Positions 8,672 through 18,634 of a stretch of DNA of 64,000 nucleotides are shown piece after piece. The notes beneath the pieces were generated by a model, which was given only the letters and a program-made list of their open reading frames with translations, was not told the origin of the DNA and did not search any database. Location: contig NC_009414.2 of NCBI RefSeq assembly GCF_000002875.2, positions 148,501 to 212,500 on the forward strand, read 5' to 3'. The stretch is from Leishmania infantum JPCM5 (lineage: Eukaryota; Euglenozoa; Kinetoplastea; Trypanosomatida; Trypanosomatidae). Position 1 is the first letter of the stretch. Each line of letters begins with the position of its first letter. Both the position numbers and the translations under genes were made by a program.

Positions 8672-10081
8672 CTAGGAAACGGGTGCCGCGCCCTGCTTCA
8701 TGCGCAGCGCCGCCCCAATCTCGCGGCGGATCTCGGGGGTGATCATGTAGTGAAAATGCACGTTGCACACGTTTGATAGCAGCCCCAGCTGCGCCTCGGC
8801 CAGGTCTGCCTTGTAGTGCTGGATGAAGGAGAGCAGGGTCTGATGCCACAGCACCGGCAGCGCCTCCTCCTTCGTGTGCGTTTCCAAGAAGCGATGGAAG
8901 TACTTCACCAGCTCGTCGATGGCCTGATACGGCAGCGCCATCTTCTTGTCGATGAGCACACGAAGAAAGACGGAGCACCGGCCGCTAAAGGGCTGCTGCG
9001 CGATCTTGTAGATGGTAACGGCGGTAGGCACCGGTGGCAAGTGGCAGCGCTGCAGCACGCTTGCCACCACAAGGGCCTCACGCAGCGTGCACTCCTCATC
9101 CATTGCCAGCGGCAGCAGAAAGCCTTTGAAGAAGGCGACGGGCTTGAAGAGCGCCTTGCGCACTGCCATGTACAGAGCCGGGTGCAGTTTCTTTTCCTCG
9201 AGCAGCCGCTCGTGCACAATGGGCAGCAGCACCGCGGCGTAGAAGCGCTGCAGCATACTCTCGTTCAAGTTGGCGGCAAAGATGCGAGTGGCCTGGTACG
9301 TGGCGTGCGGGGACCACTGATCCGGACGCGTCAGCATCAGCAGCTGCTCCCAGTTCTTCACATTTGGCAAAATCTTGAACGCCTTCGGAATCTTGCCGGA
9401 GGTGTAGCGCTTCAGCACCGTGCCGATGGCCGTGTACACGCGTGCCACACGATTGTCGATCTTGTCCTCACTGTCCCCGTCCACCGCGCGGGCGTTATCG
9501 CTCGGGCTCGGAGTTGCGCCACGGTGGGCGCCCTGCTCCTTTTCCCTAATCTTTTCCATGATCATGTCCGCCAAGTTGCGGGTCTGCACACGCGAGGCGG
9601 GCTGGAAGGCGTTCAGCAGTCGTGCCTCTTCCTCGTCGATGCCGTACATCTCTGGGGACACGTCCGGCACGTCCACCGGCATCTCCGATGCAATAGACTC
9701 GTTGTCGTCGTACTCCAGAACCACGTCTTCGTCATCCGCCGCCGCCTCCACCTCGTAGCGGTGCTCGCGACCTTCCGTCGTCATCTCCTCGTTGTCAATG
9801 AGGTCCTGCAGGCCGTTGTCGCGGTAGTCCTCTCCGCACACCGCGGTGGCGTTCTCCTCAGCCGTCACCTCACCCTGAATGGCCTCCAGCTGCTTCTTGG
9901 CTGTGCGCAAGATCCGTTTCGTCGTGTGGTTGGGGATGAGGTAGCCAGCCTGATCCGCGTCGTTCTCGTCTGCGGCACGGCGCGACGCGCTCTTGGCGCT
10001 GGCGAAGCGCTCTGCGTGGATATCGTCGCCAAGCGGGTTGGAGCGGTGGAGCTCCTTCTTTGCCTTTTCCTTGCCGGGCAT
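8672..10081 (-). CDS. BYSL: Bystin (Enp1 family), 40S ribosome biogenesis factor
   Basis: Nucleolar/cytoplasmic factor needed for pre-40S maturation. The 469-residue product has a charged acidic N-terminal third (ERFASAKSASRRAADEND; DDEDVVLEYDDNES) and a C-terminal bystin domain from about residue 200. Recognisable bystin stretches include GKIPKAFKILPNVKNWEQLL, HATYQATRIFAANLN, ALFKPVAFFKGFLLPLA, KIAQQPFSGRCSVFLRVLID, KKMALPYQAIDELVKYF and LPVLWHQTLLSFIQHYK. The length fits eukaryotic bystins. The ATG at 10081 starts MPGKEKAKKELHR; the longer frame up to 10345 is leader translation and runs across the acceptor at 10155. Confidence 0.95.
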   Translation of the reverse strand: MPGKEKAKKELHRSNPLGDDIHAERFASAKSASRRAADENDADQAGYLIPNHTTKRILRTAKKQLEAIQGEVTAEENATAVCGEDYRDNGLQDLIDNEEMTTEGREHRYEVEAAADDEDVVLEYDDNESIASEMPVDVPDVSPEMYGIDEEEARLLNAFQPASRVQTRNLADMIMEKIREKEQGAHRGATPSPSDNARAVDGDSEDKIDNRVARVYTAIGTVLKRYTSGKIPKAFKILPNVKNWEQLLMLTRPDQWSPHATYQATRIFAANLNESMLQRFYAAVLLPIVHERLLEEKKLHPALYMAVRKALFKPVAFFKGFLLPLAMDEECTLREALVVASVLQRCHLPPVPTAVTIYKIAQQPFSGRCSVFLRVLIDKKMALPYQAIDELVKYFHRFLETHTKEEALPVLWHQTLLSFIQHYKADLAEAQLGLLSNVCNVHFHYMITPEIRREIGAALRMKQGAAPVS

Positions 10082-10154
10082 CCTCAGCGCGTACGTGTGA
10101 GAGAAAGAGAGAGCTTCGAGTGTGCACTGTAGATGGTGAAGTGCAGGGCAACCG

Positions 10155-10197
10155 CTAACGTTGTGGAGGGAAAGAGAGAACATAACAGAAGGGAGTG
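10155..10197 (-). promoter_or_regulatory. Spliced-leader acceptor candidate for bystin
   Basis: A T/C-rich minus-strand tract (about 10195-10165) is followed by ACGTTAG, AG at 10156-10155, giving a leader of about 73 nt. An alternative AG lies only 2 nt before the ATG after a second tract (10114-10100). Confidence 0.5.
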
Positions 10198-10282
10198 AGC
10201 ATGTGAGATAATCGCATGAGGGATGTGCGGGAAGCGCGCAGCGCAGCCGTTGTTCGATCAGTAAAGAGGGGAAAGAGCGAGC

Positions 10283-10303
10283 GAGAGAGAGAGAGAGAGA
10301 GAG
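10283..10303. repeat. (GA)n microsatellite
   Basis: Uninterrupted GA dinucleotides on the plus strand, about 21 nt, upstream of bystin. Confidence 0.9.
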
Positions 10304-10358
10304 CTCGAAGGTGTGCGCGCGTGACAGCACGCGGGTGCAACACATATCCGCAGGCCCA

Positions 10359-10379
10359 CAGCAGCAGCAGCAGCAGCAG
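10359..10379. repeat. (CAG)7 trinucleotide repeat, non-coding
   Basis: Seven CAG units in the bystin upstream region, outside any supported reading frame. Confidence 0.85.
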
Positions 10380-11017
10380 TGGCGGCCACACTGAGTCCGC
10401 TAGGAAGAGGGGGAGGGGCAAGGGACTACGTGCCGGTGAAATCTTTCCTTTTTCTTAGCGTGCACTTTTCGTTTTAAAGGAATAAAGAGGACAAAGTATG
10501 GAGAGACGACTGCGCGGAGAGAGGGGAGGGGGCTGACGGTGCCACGGCAGCGACAGCACTCATACAAGGAAAGAGAGGGCGTGAGGGGATCGGGGGGAGG
10601 GGCATGACGGGAAGGACCACCAACGTGGACACACAGGCACACGGTGCGAGTGGCATACAAACCATTTGCTTCCAGATAGTGAACCGGATAGCGCATGGCG
10701 GTAGCTGCACTAAGACCCCACCCCCTTGCTCACATAGGCCCTCCCCCACCCCCGGCTAGCAGCTCCTCTCTTGCCACCGCCGACACATCGGCTCGTTACT
10801 TCCCAACCTGCTGGGATCGGCAGCGTGACAAGTGAGAGGAAGAAAGAGAAGTGAGGAAAGGCGGCGTAGCGGCAGCTGCATCAACGTCCTAGTGGTGGGA
10901 AGACTCCAAGAGGCGCAAGGACGGCTGCATCTGTGCGTGGGGGGGGGGAGAAGGAGGTGTCCGCGTTATTAGCACGGCGCCAAAGAAAATAAACGAGCTG
11001 CTCGAGAACTTTTGCGG
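10380..11017. other. Intergenic region between bystin and the 11018 gene
   Basis: Presumed 3' UTR of the coiled-coil gene at 11018-13168 plus intergenic sequence. It includes a G9 run near 10939-10948. No gene recognised. Confidence 0.55.
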
Positions 11018-13168
11018 TCAGCTGATACGCGGCGGAGACGGTGGTGGCGGGATCTGCTTAATGCGCTGCGTCGCCCTCTTCCACACAATGATGTCTTCGG
11101 TGCGCTTCAGCAGGTCTGCCTGCACACGCTGCAGACGCTTCTCCTTCCTGGCCAGACGACGATCGCGCTCTTCAAGAATCGCTAGCCACGAGGAGACCTG
11201 CTTGCTCAGCTGTTCCACCTCGCCTATCTGTTCCTGCGCCGCCTTCTGCTGATGGTCATGCTGCTGCAGGCGGGCACTGTAGTCCTCCTCTCTCTTCCTC
11301 AGCTGCTCCGAGCGCTCCATGAGGCGCTTCTCCGCCGCGGCGACCTCGCGTTCGACGATGAGCCGGGCCTCCCGCTGCTTTTCAATGTCCAGCTCTCGCT
11401 GCTTCAACGTGCGCCGCTTCCCCTCGACGACTGCCTCACGATCGGCGACGGGCTTCAAGGACTTCATCGCTCCGTCGAACTTCTCGCGGAGCAATCCCAG
11501 TGTCCTCTCGATGGCGGCGCTCTCGCGCTGCCGCAAATCCTCCAGCGACGTCCCCGCCGGCGGTGCCGCCCGCATCTCCGTGTCACGCTTCACTACCATG
11601 TCGCGCTGCTCAGCTAGTGCGCGGGCGTCCTCTTGGCGCGGGAGCGGACGTGGGAAGCACTCCGGTCCCGCAAGCTCGGATACGTACTTGGCCCCTTCTT
11701 GAAGGATGAGCAGGCGCCGATAAGCAGTCTCGAGCTGATCGAAGCACAGGGCAGAGGAAGGAAGCAACTTCTCCGCGCTCGCCCCCTCCGAGGCGGTGCG
11801 AGTCGCGATTGCTGTGTCTGCGAGTGACTGCAGTGCCGCCGCCGATAAGCCGCTGTTTTGTACAGCTGCGGTCGCGTTAGCCGCAGTCAGGTGCCCTTTC
11901 GAAGCCGCCGAGGGACAGGAAGAGCCGGAGGCGGAGCGGCTCTCAGACGCGTCACCCAGCCCTTCCGTCGGCTCGGAGGTCGACGTGTCGGTCACGCTCG
12001 TCTCCTCATCCGTGCTCCACGCGTGGCCGGTGTTGAATGGACTATGATGCTGCTGCTGTTCCTGAGTGGCTTGGTAAAGATGGCGCTGGCGATAAACTTC
12101 TGCGGCTTGCTGGAGAAAGGGATAGGTAGCACCTACGGGACAGGTGGCGGCAGCGGTCAACGTAGCACGCGTCGCCGCAGCGGCGGCGGGTGTTGCAGAT
12201 GCCAGTGACGGATCACGCGCAAGCGGGGATGAAGCGGGCGCGGCTGCCATAGCCTGCTCTAGGGGGGATGATACCGCCGCATGATCAACGGAACCGCTGC
12301 AGGCGCGGTGGAGGCGTCGCAGCACGTCCTCCAGCGTCAGGGACGCCTTTCCACGCGCGTGCTCGTCGGCATCCTCCCCGTCATCATCGCAGTCCTCCTC
12401 ATCTTCCATGTACTCCTCCACCTCCTCCACCTCGTACTCGTCGCCCTCGCTCCCGTCAGACTTGGAGTCCTCGTAATAGTCGAAAGCATTGGGGGCGAGA
12501 CGAGGGGAGCCGGCGTTGGCGGCTGTCGCGGCCGCTGTTGCCTCGGTTGCCGACTCAGGGTAGGCAGCGGTGACAGAAGGACGCTCCGGTGCAACCGGGG
12601 AAGCGGCTGCCCCGCTCGTCATCACCGAAGAGCGAAAAGCAGCTCTCGTCGGCGACGCATGAGTCGGGCTCGCAGCAGACACGAAGAACTCCTGAGCGAG
12701 GTTGCGGGCGAGCTGGGGTGCAGGCACCGGAGCTGGCATCTGCGCCTGCGGCTGCTGCTGTGGTGCCGGCGAGGCCCGCGACACCTCAGCTATTTCAGTG
12801 GCTGACGGCGCGGCTGTAGCGCCGCTACCGCTGCTGTTGTCTCGCTGCAGCCCAAACGTGGATGACGGTGCGCCTGCATCTGCCGCTCGCCGCGGAAGGG
12901 GAGAGGCAAAGAAGAATGCGTTGGAGGCGGGAGCCGGCGTCGGGTTGGGATTGGGCGAGCTGAGCATCGGTGCAGCCCGGGACGGCTTCGTCGCCGGCGC
13001 TTTGTCGCCACTACCGGTCTGAGGCCCGCCAGCACCGGCGAAACCTACGCCGCCAGCAGAGTTGCCCGTCGGGTCCGTGTGGCTGTCAGCGATGTTGTAC
13101 AGCTCAAGCCGCTCGTGGAGTTGCTGAATGCGCCGCTGCTGCTCGGCACGCTGGGTGGAACCGGACAT
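11018..13168 (-). CDS. Low-complexity protein with C-terminal coiled coil, unknown function
   Basis: No family recognised. The 716-residue protein has an Ala/Pro/Ser/Thr-rich N-terminal half, a strongly acidic block near residues 229-271 (DEYEVEEVEEYMEDEEDCDD), a second low-complexity region, and a long heptad-like coiled coil from about residue 555 to 705, rich in Glu, Arg and Gln (LKQRELDIEKQREARLIVER; LEERDRRLARKEKRLQRVQA), ending in a Pro-rich tail. This resembles cytoskeletal or scaffold proteins of trypanosomatids, but that is inference. The ATG at 13168 begins MSGSTQRAEQQ; the frame is open three codons further to a GTG, which is not a normal start. A (TG)14 run lies immediately upstream. 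Confidence 0.8.
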   Translation of the reverse strand: MSGSTQRAEQQRRIQQLHERLELYNIADSHTDPTGNSAGGVGFAGAGGPQTGSGDKAPATKPSRAAPMLSSPNPNPTPAPASNAFFFASPLPRRAADAGAPSSTFGLQRDNSSGSGATAAPSATEIAEVSRASPAPQQQPQAQMPAPVPAPQLARNLAQEFFVSAASPTHASPTRAAFRSSVMTSGAAASPVAPERPSVTAAYPESATEATAAATAANAGSPRLAPNAFDYYEDSKSDGSEGDEYEVEEVEEYMEDEEDCDDDGEDADEHARGKASLTLEDVLRRLHRACSGSVDHAAVSSPLEQAMAAAPASSPLARDPSLASATPAAAAATRATLTAAATCPVGATYPFLQQAAEVYRQRHLYQATQEQQQHHSPFNTGHAWSTDEETSVTDTSTSEPTEGLGDASESRSASGSSCPSAASKGHLTAANATAAVQNSGLSAAALQSLADTAIATRTASEGASAEKLLPSSALCFDQLETAYRRLLILQEGAKYVSELAGPECFPRPLPRQEDARALAEQRDMVVKRDTEMRAAPPAGTSLEDLRQRESAAIERTLGLLREKFDGAMKSLKPVADREAVVEGKRRTLKQRELDIEKQREARLIVEREVAAAEKRLMERSEQLRKREEDYSARLQQHDHQQKAAQEQIGEVEQLSKQVSSWLAILEERDRRLARKEKRLQRVQADLLKRTEDIIVWKRATQRIKQIPPPPSPPRIS

Positions 13169-13180
13169 CGTGGTCACTGT

Positions 13181-13189
<9 letters not shown>

Positions 13190-13217
<28 letters not shown>
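13190..13217. repeat. (TG)14 microsatellite
   Basis: Perfect TG repeat on the plus strand, so CA repeat in the transcript, 22 nt upstream of the ATG at 13168 and within the predicted leader. Confidence 0.9.
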
Positions 13218-13229
13218 AAGGGTGGAGTT

Positions 13230-13290
13230 CTTGCAAGCAGTGTTGGCCAGCCGAGGCAAGCAGGAAGGTAGAGAAGGCGGGAGAAGCAGC
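13230..13290 (-). promoter_or_regulatory. Spliced-leader acceptor candidate for the 11018-13168 gene
   Basis: Pyrimidine-rich minus-strand segment (about 13290-13250) followed by GCTTGCAAG, AG at 13231-13230. The leader would be about 61 nt and carry the CA repeat. Confidence 0.4.
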
Positions 13291-15627
13291 GGAGGGGGCA
13301 GGGCAGTAGGCCGATGACGTATAATCTGTTCTATGAGTGTTTATGTGTGCGTGTGTGTGTGTCCGTCTGTCTCTGTGCAGCAGATATGCACAGATGCTGG
13401 CACACTCAACAGCAACAAGTCGCAAACTAAAAAGGCGCACCGAGTCCTGGCCGGAGTCGCTACGTGCGAAAAGGAAAAAGAGAGCGATGAAGTAGCAAAG
13501 AAGAAGAGCGCAAGAAACGGTGGACGAGTGGAGGGGGTGAGGAAGCTTGTCCTCCGTTCCTTGTGCATCACGAACCTGACCACAGATCTGCGCAGCTATG
13601 CATGTGCATGGGGAGGAGGGGCTGGAAAAAGAGGCGTGATGAAATGAGGCGCTGGTGAATCGCCTTCTCTTCTTCAGTCACTCGAGCTCCGTGCAACGCA
13701 AGCGCCGCTTTCGCCTTCAGTCCGATTTGCCTTCACACGCTGTTCAACACACCAGCCAAGAGAAAAAGAGGCAGCCGCAGAATGCGCTGATGTATTTCAT
13801 ATATAGCACCGACCACCAAGCAGCTGTCCGTCGTCTACCCTCTCCCTCCTCCGCTGCTGCCTCTGCGCGGCCCTCGCAGCTGCGCAAGAATGAGCGAGGG
13901 AGTCCGGTGCTCTCTTTCGTGTGTGGCAACAGCGATGACGAGGCCGGAGAACTGCACAGACCGCACGAGCTCCTTGGTCTGTGACTCCGGCGTTCTGCGG
14001 AGGCAGGGGTAACGCTGACGTTGGGTAAACCCTCGAGTGCAGCCGTTTCTCAGCCCAGTTTTCGGTAAGCATTCGCAATTATGTTGATGTGATGGTTCTT
14101 AGCCGAATGGCTTGGCTGAGAAACGTGAAGAGAGAGAACGAGGGCTGGACGAGCAGCACAGCAACAGGAGCAACGATAGGCGCAGCGCTTGTCGTGCAAG
14201 TCCGTCCGTGAAAGTCAGGAAGAAACGACGTCCATGGAAGAGAACGTGGTCACGTTCGCTCATGTGTGCCACAGCGATTCGATGAGAATCCAAGAACAAA
14301 CAAAAGAGAAGAGGCGAGACGTACGTGAGCGCACAGAGAGGGGACAAGGGGAGGCGGCGCACGAAGCTGGTGGACATGCTGCTGAATTGCAAGAGAGTGG
14401 CATGGACATCAAAGGTGCTCCTCTCTCTTTCTCGCTGGCACAAGTGAGGCCAATCACAGTTGCCCGTAGCGTGGCGGTGGTGGAGAATGGGCTCGCCACC
14501 ACAAATGCACACGACCATCGGACCCGCGACCTCGAGGAGAAAATACAGAGAGAGCAAACATACAAGCGCAGGCCGGTCCTGTACAGCCTTGCCATGTGCG
14601 TATCCGATAAAAGGGATACCCGCTTCACAGGTGAAACGGCGGCTGCAAGTCCCACGCCGAAGCGCATTTGCACTGTCGATGATTGTTCTGTATGGCATGC
14701 ACGGATCATCCAGTGGTGCGTGGGAGAAGCGCGTCGCAGCTGTTGCGTTGCTCGTCCCAGGGTAGCTCATTCCTCTCCTCACATCCCCATCCTCATCCCA
14801 ATTCCCTCAACCACTTCACCCGTCGGCCTTCTTTTCACTCTCGCCGTCCCCGCCCCGGGTGCTCCGATGCGCGCAGCGCGCAAGCAAAACCGAAGAGAAA
14901 GAAAGAGACGTTCAGTGGGTGGAATACGCAGCGGGAAGGGAGAGAGAGGACCAAGACAGAGATCGGGCGTGTGAGAGCACCAGAAGCGAAAACTCGGAGT
15001 ACACACCTACAAGCGTGCAGCCTCATACCACCCCTCTGAGCAGGCACGTAAGCTGTCAGTCAGGGAAGACGCAGGTGTCTGTAGAGGAGCGTGCACACAG
15101 CACTCTGCCATCGCTCTCCGCCGGCGTCGACGTTTGCCTGTGCGTATACTATCTACTTGGGCTGCCGAGCCGCGGAGAAGAAGGCGCGCGTTCGCCTTCG
15201 CATTCGCAGGGCACACATGCCCTCTCCGCGCGGCAAGAGAGCCACACGCAGAAGCCCTAGAGGAGGAAGAAAAAGGGCGCGCAAGCAAAACAGAGAAAAG
15301 CGAAGGGGGCGGGAAAGACAGGGAGAGAGAGAGAGACAACGAGCAGCCACGCCAACGCTTCAGATGCATCTAAAGGTGCTATTATGCAGAAAAAAAAAAC
15401 GGAAAAAACATCACACTGTAGTCTACGGTAGGCCGCTCCGCGGTGTGCACACTCGCTCTATCGTCACCGTCGGAGTCAAGAGAGAGAGAGGGAGGCGAAG
15501 CCCGATAGGACCGCTCTGTAGCGGATGGCTCGACAGCACATAATGCGCGTGCGTGCGTACAAGTTCACCGCATCCGACATTGCCTGGTGCCTCCTCTCCC
15601 CTCTTCCCAGCCACTCTAGCTCTGTTG
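13291..15627. other. 2.3-kb gene-free intergenic region
   Basis: Long non-coding stretch downstream of the 15628-17091 gene. It has GT-rich sequence (about 13340-13380) and purine-rich runs (about 15230-15350, with an A9 near 15390). A 227-codon minus-strand frame (14099-14782) has leader/UTR-like composition and no recognisable domain, so I do not call it a gene. Confidence 0.55.
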
Positions 15628-17091
15628 TCAGTGCGGCGCCAGCTCCTGCTTGATGAGGGCACGGATGTGTGCAAGGAGTTGTCGCTTCAGCCAATGTCCC
15701 TCGGCGGGCAGCGCCACGCCCTCCTCTCTGAGATAGTCCTCCATGTTGGCCCTCGAGATACGCGAGAGCGAGCGGCGGATGGTGTGATGTATGACGTACT
15801 CCTTGACCTCGTCATGATCCATCGGCGGGCGACTCGAGGAGGTGGAGCTGCGACCACTTCTGCTACCATCGCCACTGATGCCGCTACACTGGCGAGGCGA
15901 GGTTGTGTGCGTGGAGGATGGCGATCGGGTGCCCTCCCTATGCGAGGACGGCGGAGACGCAGTGCCGCGCGACGGCGGGGGGGACCTGGAGGAGGGCAAA
16001 GATGTGCTGCTCCCGCTGCGGCTACGGCTGCCGGACTTTACGGCGGACGGAGGTGGAGCTGGCGGCACTACTACGGAATCGCGGTGAGGCGTGTGGCGGC
16101 AGCCGCTCGACTCAGCGCGCGTCTTCTTGGTGGGCGGCAGCTGCTCCTGCTCTTCTTCTTCCTCATCCTCGCTTGTTTCCTCGTCTTCTTCGTCTTCGTC
16201 GTCGTCATCGTCATCGCTCGATAACGCGACCACCTTTGTCGGTGTGACCGTCTCCAGCTTGTCGGGACTGGCGAAGCGCACTGACTTGCGCGGGCTCATG
16301 CGTGCGATGCCGACGGACAGCGCCCCATCGGGCGACGACGGCGTAGGCGACGTTGCGTGGGCCTCCCATGCCAGGCCGGATCCACGCTGCCAGGATTGCC
16401 GAAGGCGCTGAAATAGCGAGGGAGGCGAGAAGCGGCCGACGGGATCGCTGGGGCTCTTGTCAGTGGCTGGCTGCGTGGGCGGCGGGCTGTGCGGGAGGCC
16501 TGCCGGAGTTGGCGGAGGTGCCGGAAGCAGCGGGAGAGAGGGCGATGTGGTGGTGAGGGTCGACGACGCTCTTGGTGGTATCACCGGCGTAGTGTAGGGT
16601 GCGTTCAGCGTTGCTGGGGACGACGAGGGAGAAGCGAGGCCGGCCGGCATGTTTGCCGGCGTCCGTTGCGGGGTCATCTCTCTTTGCGGGGGTGGCGTTG
16701 CTTGGCGCGCGGGGGATTGCGACTTACGCTCCTCGAGTGCCTTCGTCACTTTCAACTCCTGCTCACGTGTGCGCTCGAGCATCTCCTGCGCGCGCTGGAT
16801 GACACTGTCGCATTTGTCCGAAAACTCGCGCAGGGACGGCGAGCGGGACATGGCGATTACAGCGGGGCGCCGAGTCAGCGAAGACGTTCGAACGCGGCTG
16901 CGGAGGCCGGTGTCAACACGACTAGACACGTGTGAGTAGTCGCCTGTGGCAGCGTTGTGGAAGATCGGCTGTGCTGGGAGGGGTTGTGCGACACCCGCAG
17001 TGGCAGAGGGACCTCCATGGAGGTGTTGCTCGTCTTTCCCACCGTTGACTGCGCGTCGCAGGCTTGACATGGTTGGACGAAGAAAGGACAT
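15628..17091 (-). CDS. Ser/Pro-rich protein with acidic tract, unknown function
   Basis: No family recognised. The 487-residue protein is mostly Ser/Pro/Thr low complexity. It has a short predicted helix near residues 90-120 (ADSVIQRAQ-like region, read as CDSVIQRAQEMLERTREQEL), a run of Asp/Glu around residues 290-320 (DDDDDDEDEEDEETSEDEEE), an Arg/Ser-rich region, and a better-structured C-terminal block of about 60 residues (VIHHTIRRSLSRISRANMED; EGHWLKRQLLAHIRALIKQE). The C-terminal block is likely the functional part. ATG codons at 17091 and 17070 are both possible starts. Neighbours give no functional hint. Confidence 0.72.
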   Translation of the reverse strand: MSFLRPTMSSLRRAVNGGKDEQHLHGGPSATAGVAQPLPAQPIFHNAATGDYSHVSSRVDTGLRSRVRTSSLTRRPAVIAMSRSPSLREFSDKCDSVIQRAQEMLERTREQELKVTKALEERKSQSPARQATPPPQREMTPQRTPANMPAGLASPSSSPATLNAPYTTPVIPPRASSTLTTTSPSLPLLPAPPPTPAGLPHSPPPTQPATDKSPSDPVGRFSPPSLFQRLRQSWQRGSGLAWEAHATSPTPSSPDGALSVGIARMSPRKSVRFASPDKLETVTPTKVVALSSDDDDDDEDEEDEETSEDEEEEEQEQLPPTKKTRAESSGCRHTPHRDSVVVPPAPPPSAVKSGSRSRSGSSTSLPSSRSPPPSRGTASPPSSHREGTRSPSSTHTTSPRQCSGISGDGSRSGRSSTSSSRPPMDHDEVKEYVIHHTIRRSLSRISRANMEDYLREEGVALPAEGHWLKRQLLAHIRALIKQELAPH

Positions 17092-17745
17092 GGATGATGG
17101 GGGGGGGCACCGTACACGTTCTGGTGGTGGTTGCTCAACGTGTATGTGTCTTTGTGGGTCTCTGTGTCAAGGGGGTTTGACCTCCTAAGTGTATCTGCCT
17201 GTGTATCTGTATACAAGTGGTTGTCAAAAAGATTCTGTCGCACGGCAACGGCATCCTCATGCGCCGGCCGGTCACTTGAATAAGTGCAATGGAACTGCTA
17301 CCAGCCTCCCTCCTCCCCTCCCCTGCATACTCGGGCGAAAGAGGAGAAAAAGGCGTGGAGGAGCTGGGTTGAAAACGCAAGAGCCCCGTGCGCCTGTGTG
17401 GGAAGTTGATTGTTGTTTCCTAGGAGTAGGCGAAGGAGCGGGGAGGTCATGGAAGGGTCTACAAGCAGTTGTCTGTCATCAGCGGCTGCAAAAAAGACGC
17501 CGCATCAGTGGGTACGCATTCCCTTCAGCGTGGGAGGGCGACAGAAGGTGGCAGCAGCCACGTGGCCACAGACGAAGGTGACGCATGCCAAAACACGGTC
17601 GGCAGTTGTTCGGTCAGTCCACCCTCCACCTCCACCCCCCCCAAAGGGAGATAGAGGGAACGGTGGCCGCAAGAACACCAAGCATGCGGCGTCGTCGACA
17701 TCAACACCTTCTTTCACGCATTCGCATGCGCGATCCTCCCTATCA

Positions 17746-17781
<36 letters not shown>

Positions 17782-18634
17782 GTGGTCTGTGGGTACGTCT
17801 CCTCCTCTTGTCACCGCACCTGCGTCACTAATCCTTGTCTTCCAATGTTTGTGTTGTGTAACGCGTTCTTGTCTCTCTGGGGAAAGGAAGGCAAGTGCCG
17901 CGTGCTCGCACCCGGTTCCTTTCCATGACAGAGAGAGAGGCGCAGGCGCGGGTGTGGAGCGGATGAAGAACGAAGCTAAGTCGACGGAAAGAGAGGAGAG
18001 GATGCAGCTGTGCCCTCCGCTTCGCCTCCTCTCCCAGGGCGCGCTGCTGTGCATACGCCATCAGCCTCCTCAACACGCATCACGCGCAGTCGCGCCCGCC
18101 CCCTCCCTCACACCCCATGTATCGCCCTATGCCCCTCAAAGATATTATACACACATGCAGATGTGTGGGAGTGTGCGTGTGCACGGGTCCACCACCACTA
18201 TCCCCAGCACCCTCTCCCGAGAACTGGTCATCACCGCCCCGCCCGCCCCGCGGCCTTCACCCCGAGAAGTGGGCTTACATTAGAAAAGAGGGCGTGCCAA
18301 AGGAGAAAGACCAGTCATCACGAAGAGAGCGCGGGGAGGAGCACGGGATCGGTCAGACTCGAGGGTCGAACAGGAGTGGGGAGGAGGGGGCGGTGGTGGT
18401 CGCCATCACACGTCAAAATACCAGCCCGCATGTGCCAGCCGGCTCACAGGGCGTCAAAGAGAAACTCGGAAAAAAAAAAGAAACGTAAAGAGCGGAGTGT
18501 GGCGTGCGTCCGCCTTGGCACGCCCACGTGCTACTGTACATCGAGCGAAAAAGAGGGAGGGGTCGGCGAAGATGTTGTCACGCAGCGGCGAAATCGATTC
18601 AGTGCCACCGCTAGTCAGAGTGCCATCGTGCTGT
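17092..18634. other. Intergenic region with GT microsatellite
   Basis: About 1.5 kb without a convincing gene, between the LRR gene stop and the 17091 start. It includes purine-rich plus-strand segments (about 17320-17360, 18460-18490) that could serve as polypyrimidine tracts in the transcript. Confidence 0.55.
17749..17780. repeat. (GT)16 microsatellite
   Basis: Perfect GT dinucleotide run of 32 nt on the plus strand in the intergenic region. Confidence 0.9.

Noticed and set aside
8816..10132. Plus-strand 438-codon frame overlapping bystin
   Set aside because: Antisense shadow; Val/Leu/His/Arg-rich composition is typical of reverse reading of Leishmania coding sequence.
14099..14782. Minus-strand 227-codon frame in the 13.3-15.6 kb gap
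   Set aside because: Composition is that of UTR with pyrimidine tracts (Leu/Ser/Phe/Cys runs), it has no recognisable domain, and it lies where a 3' UTR is expected.
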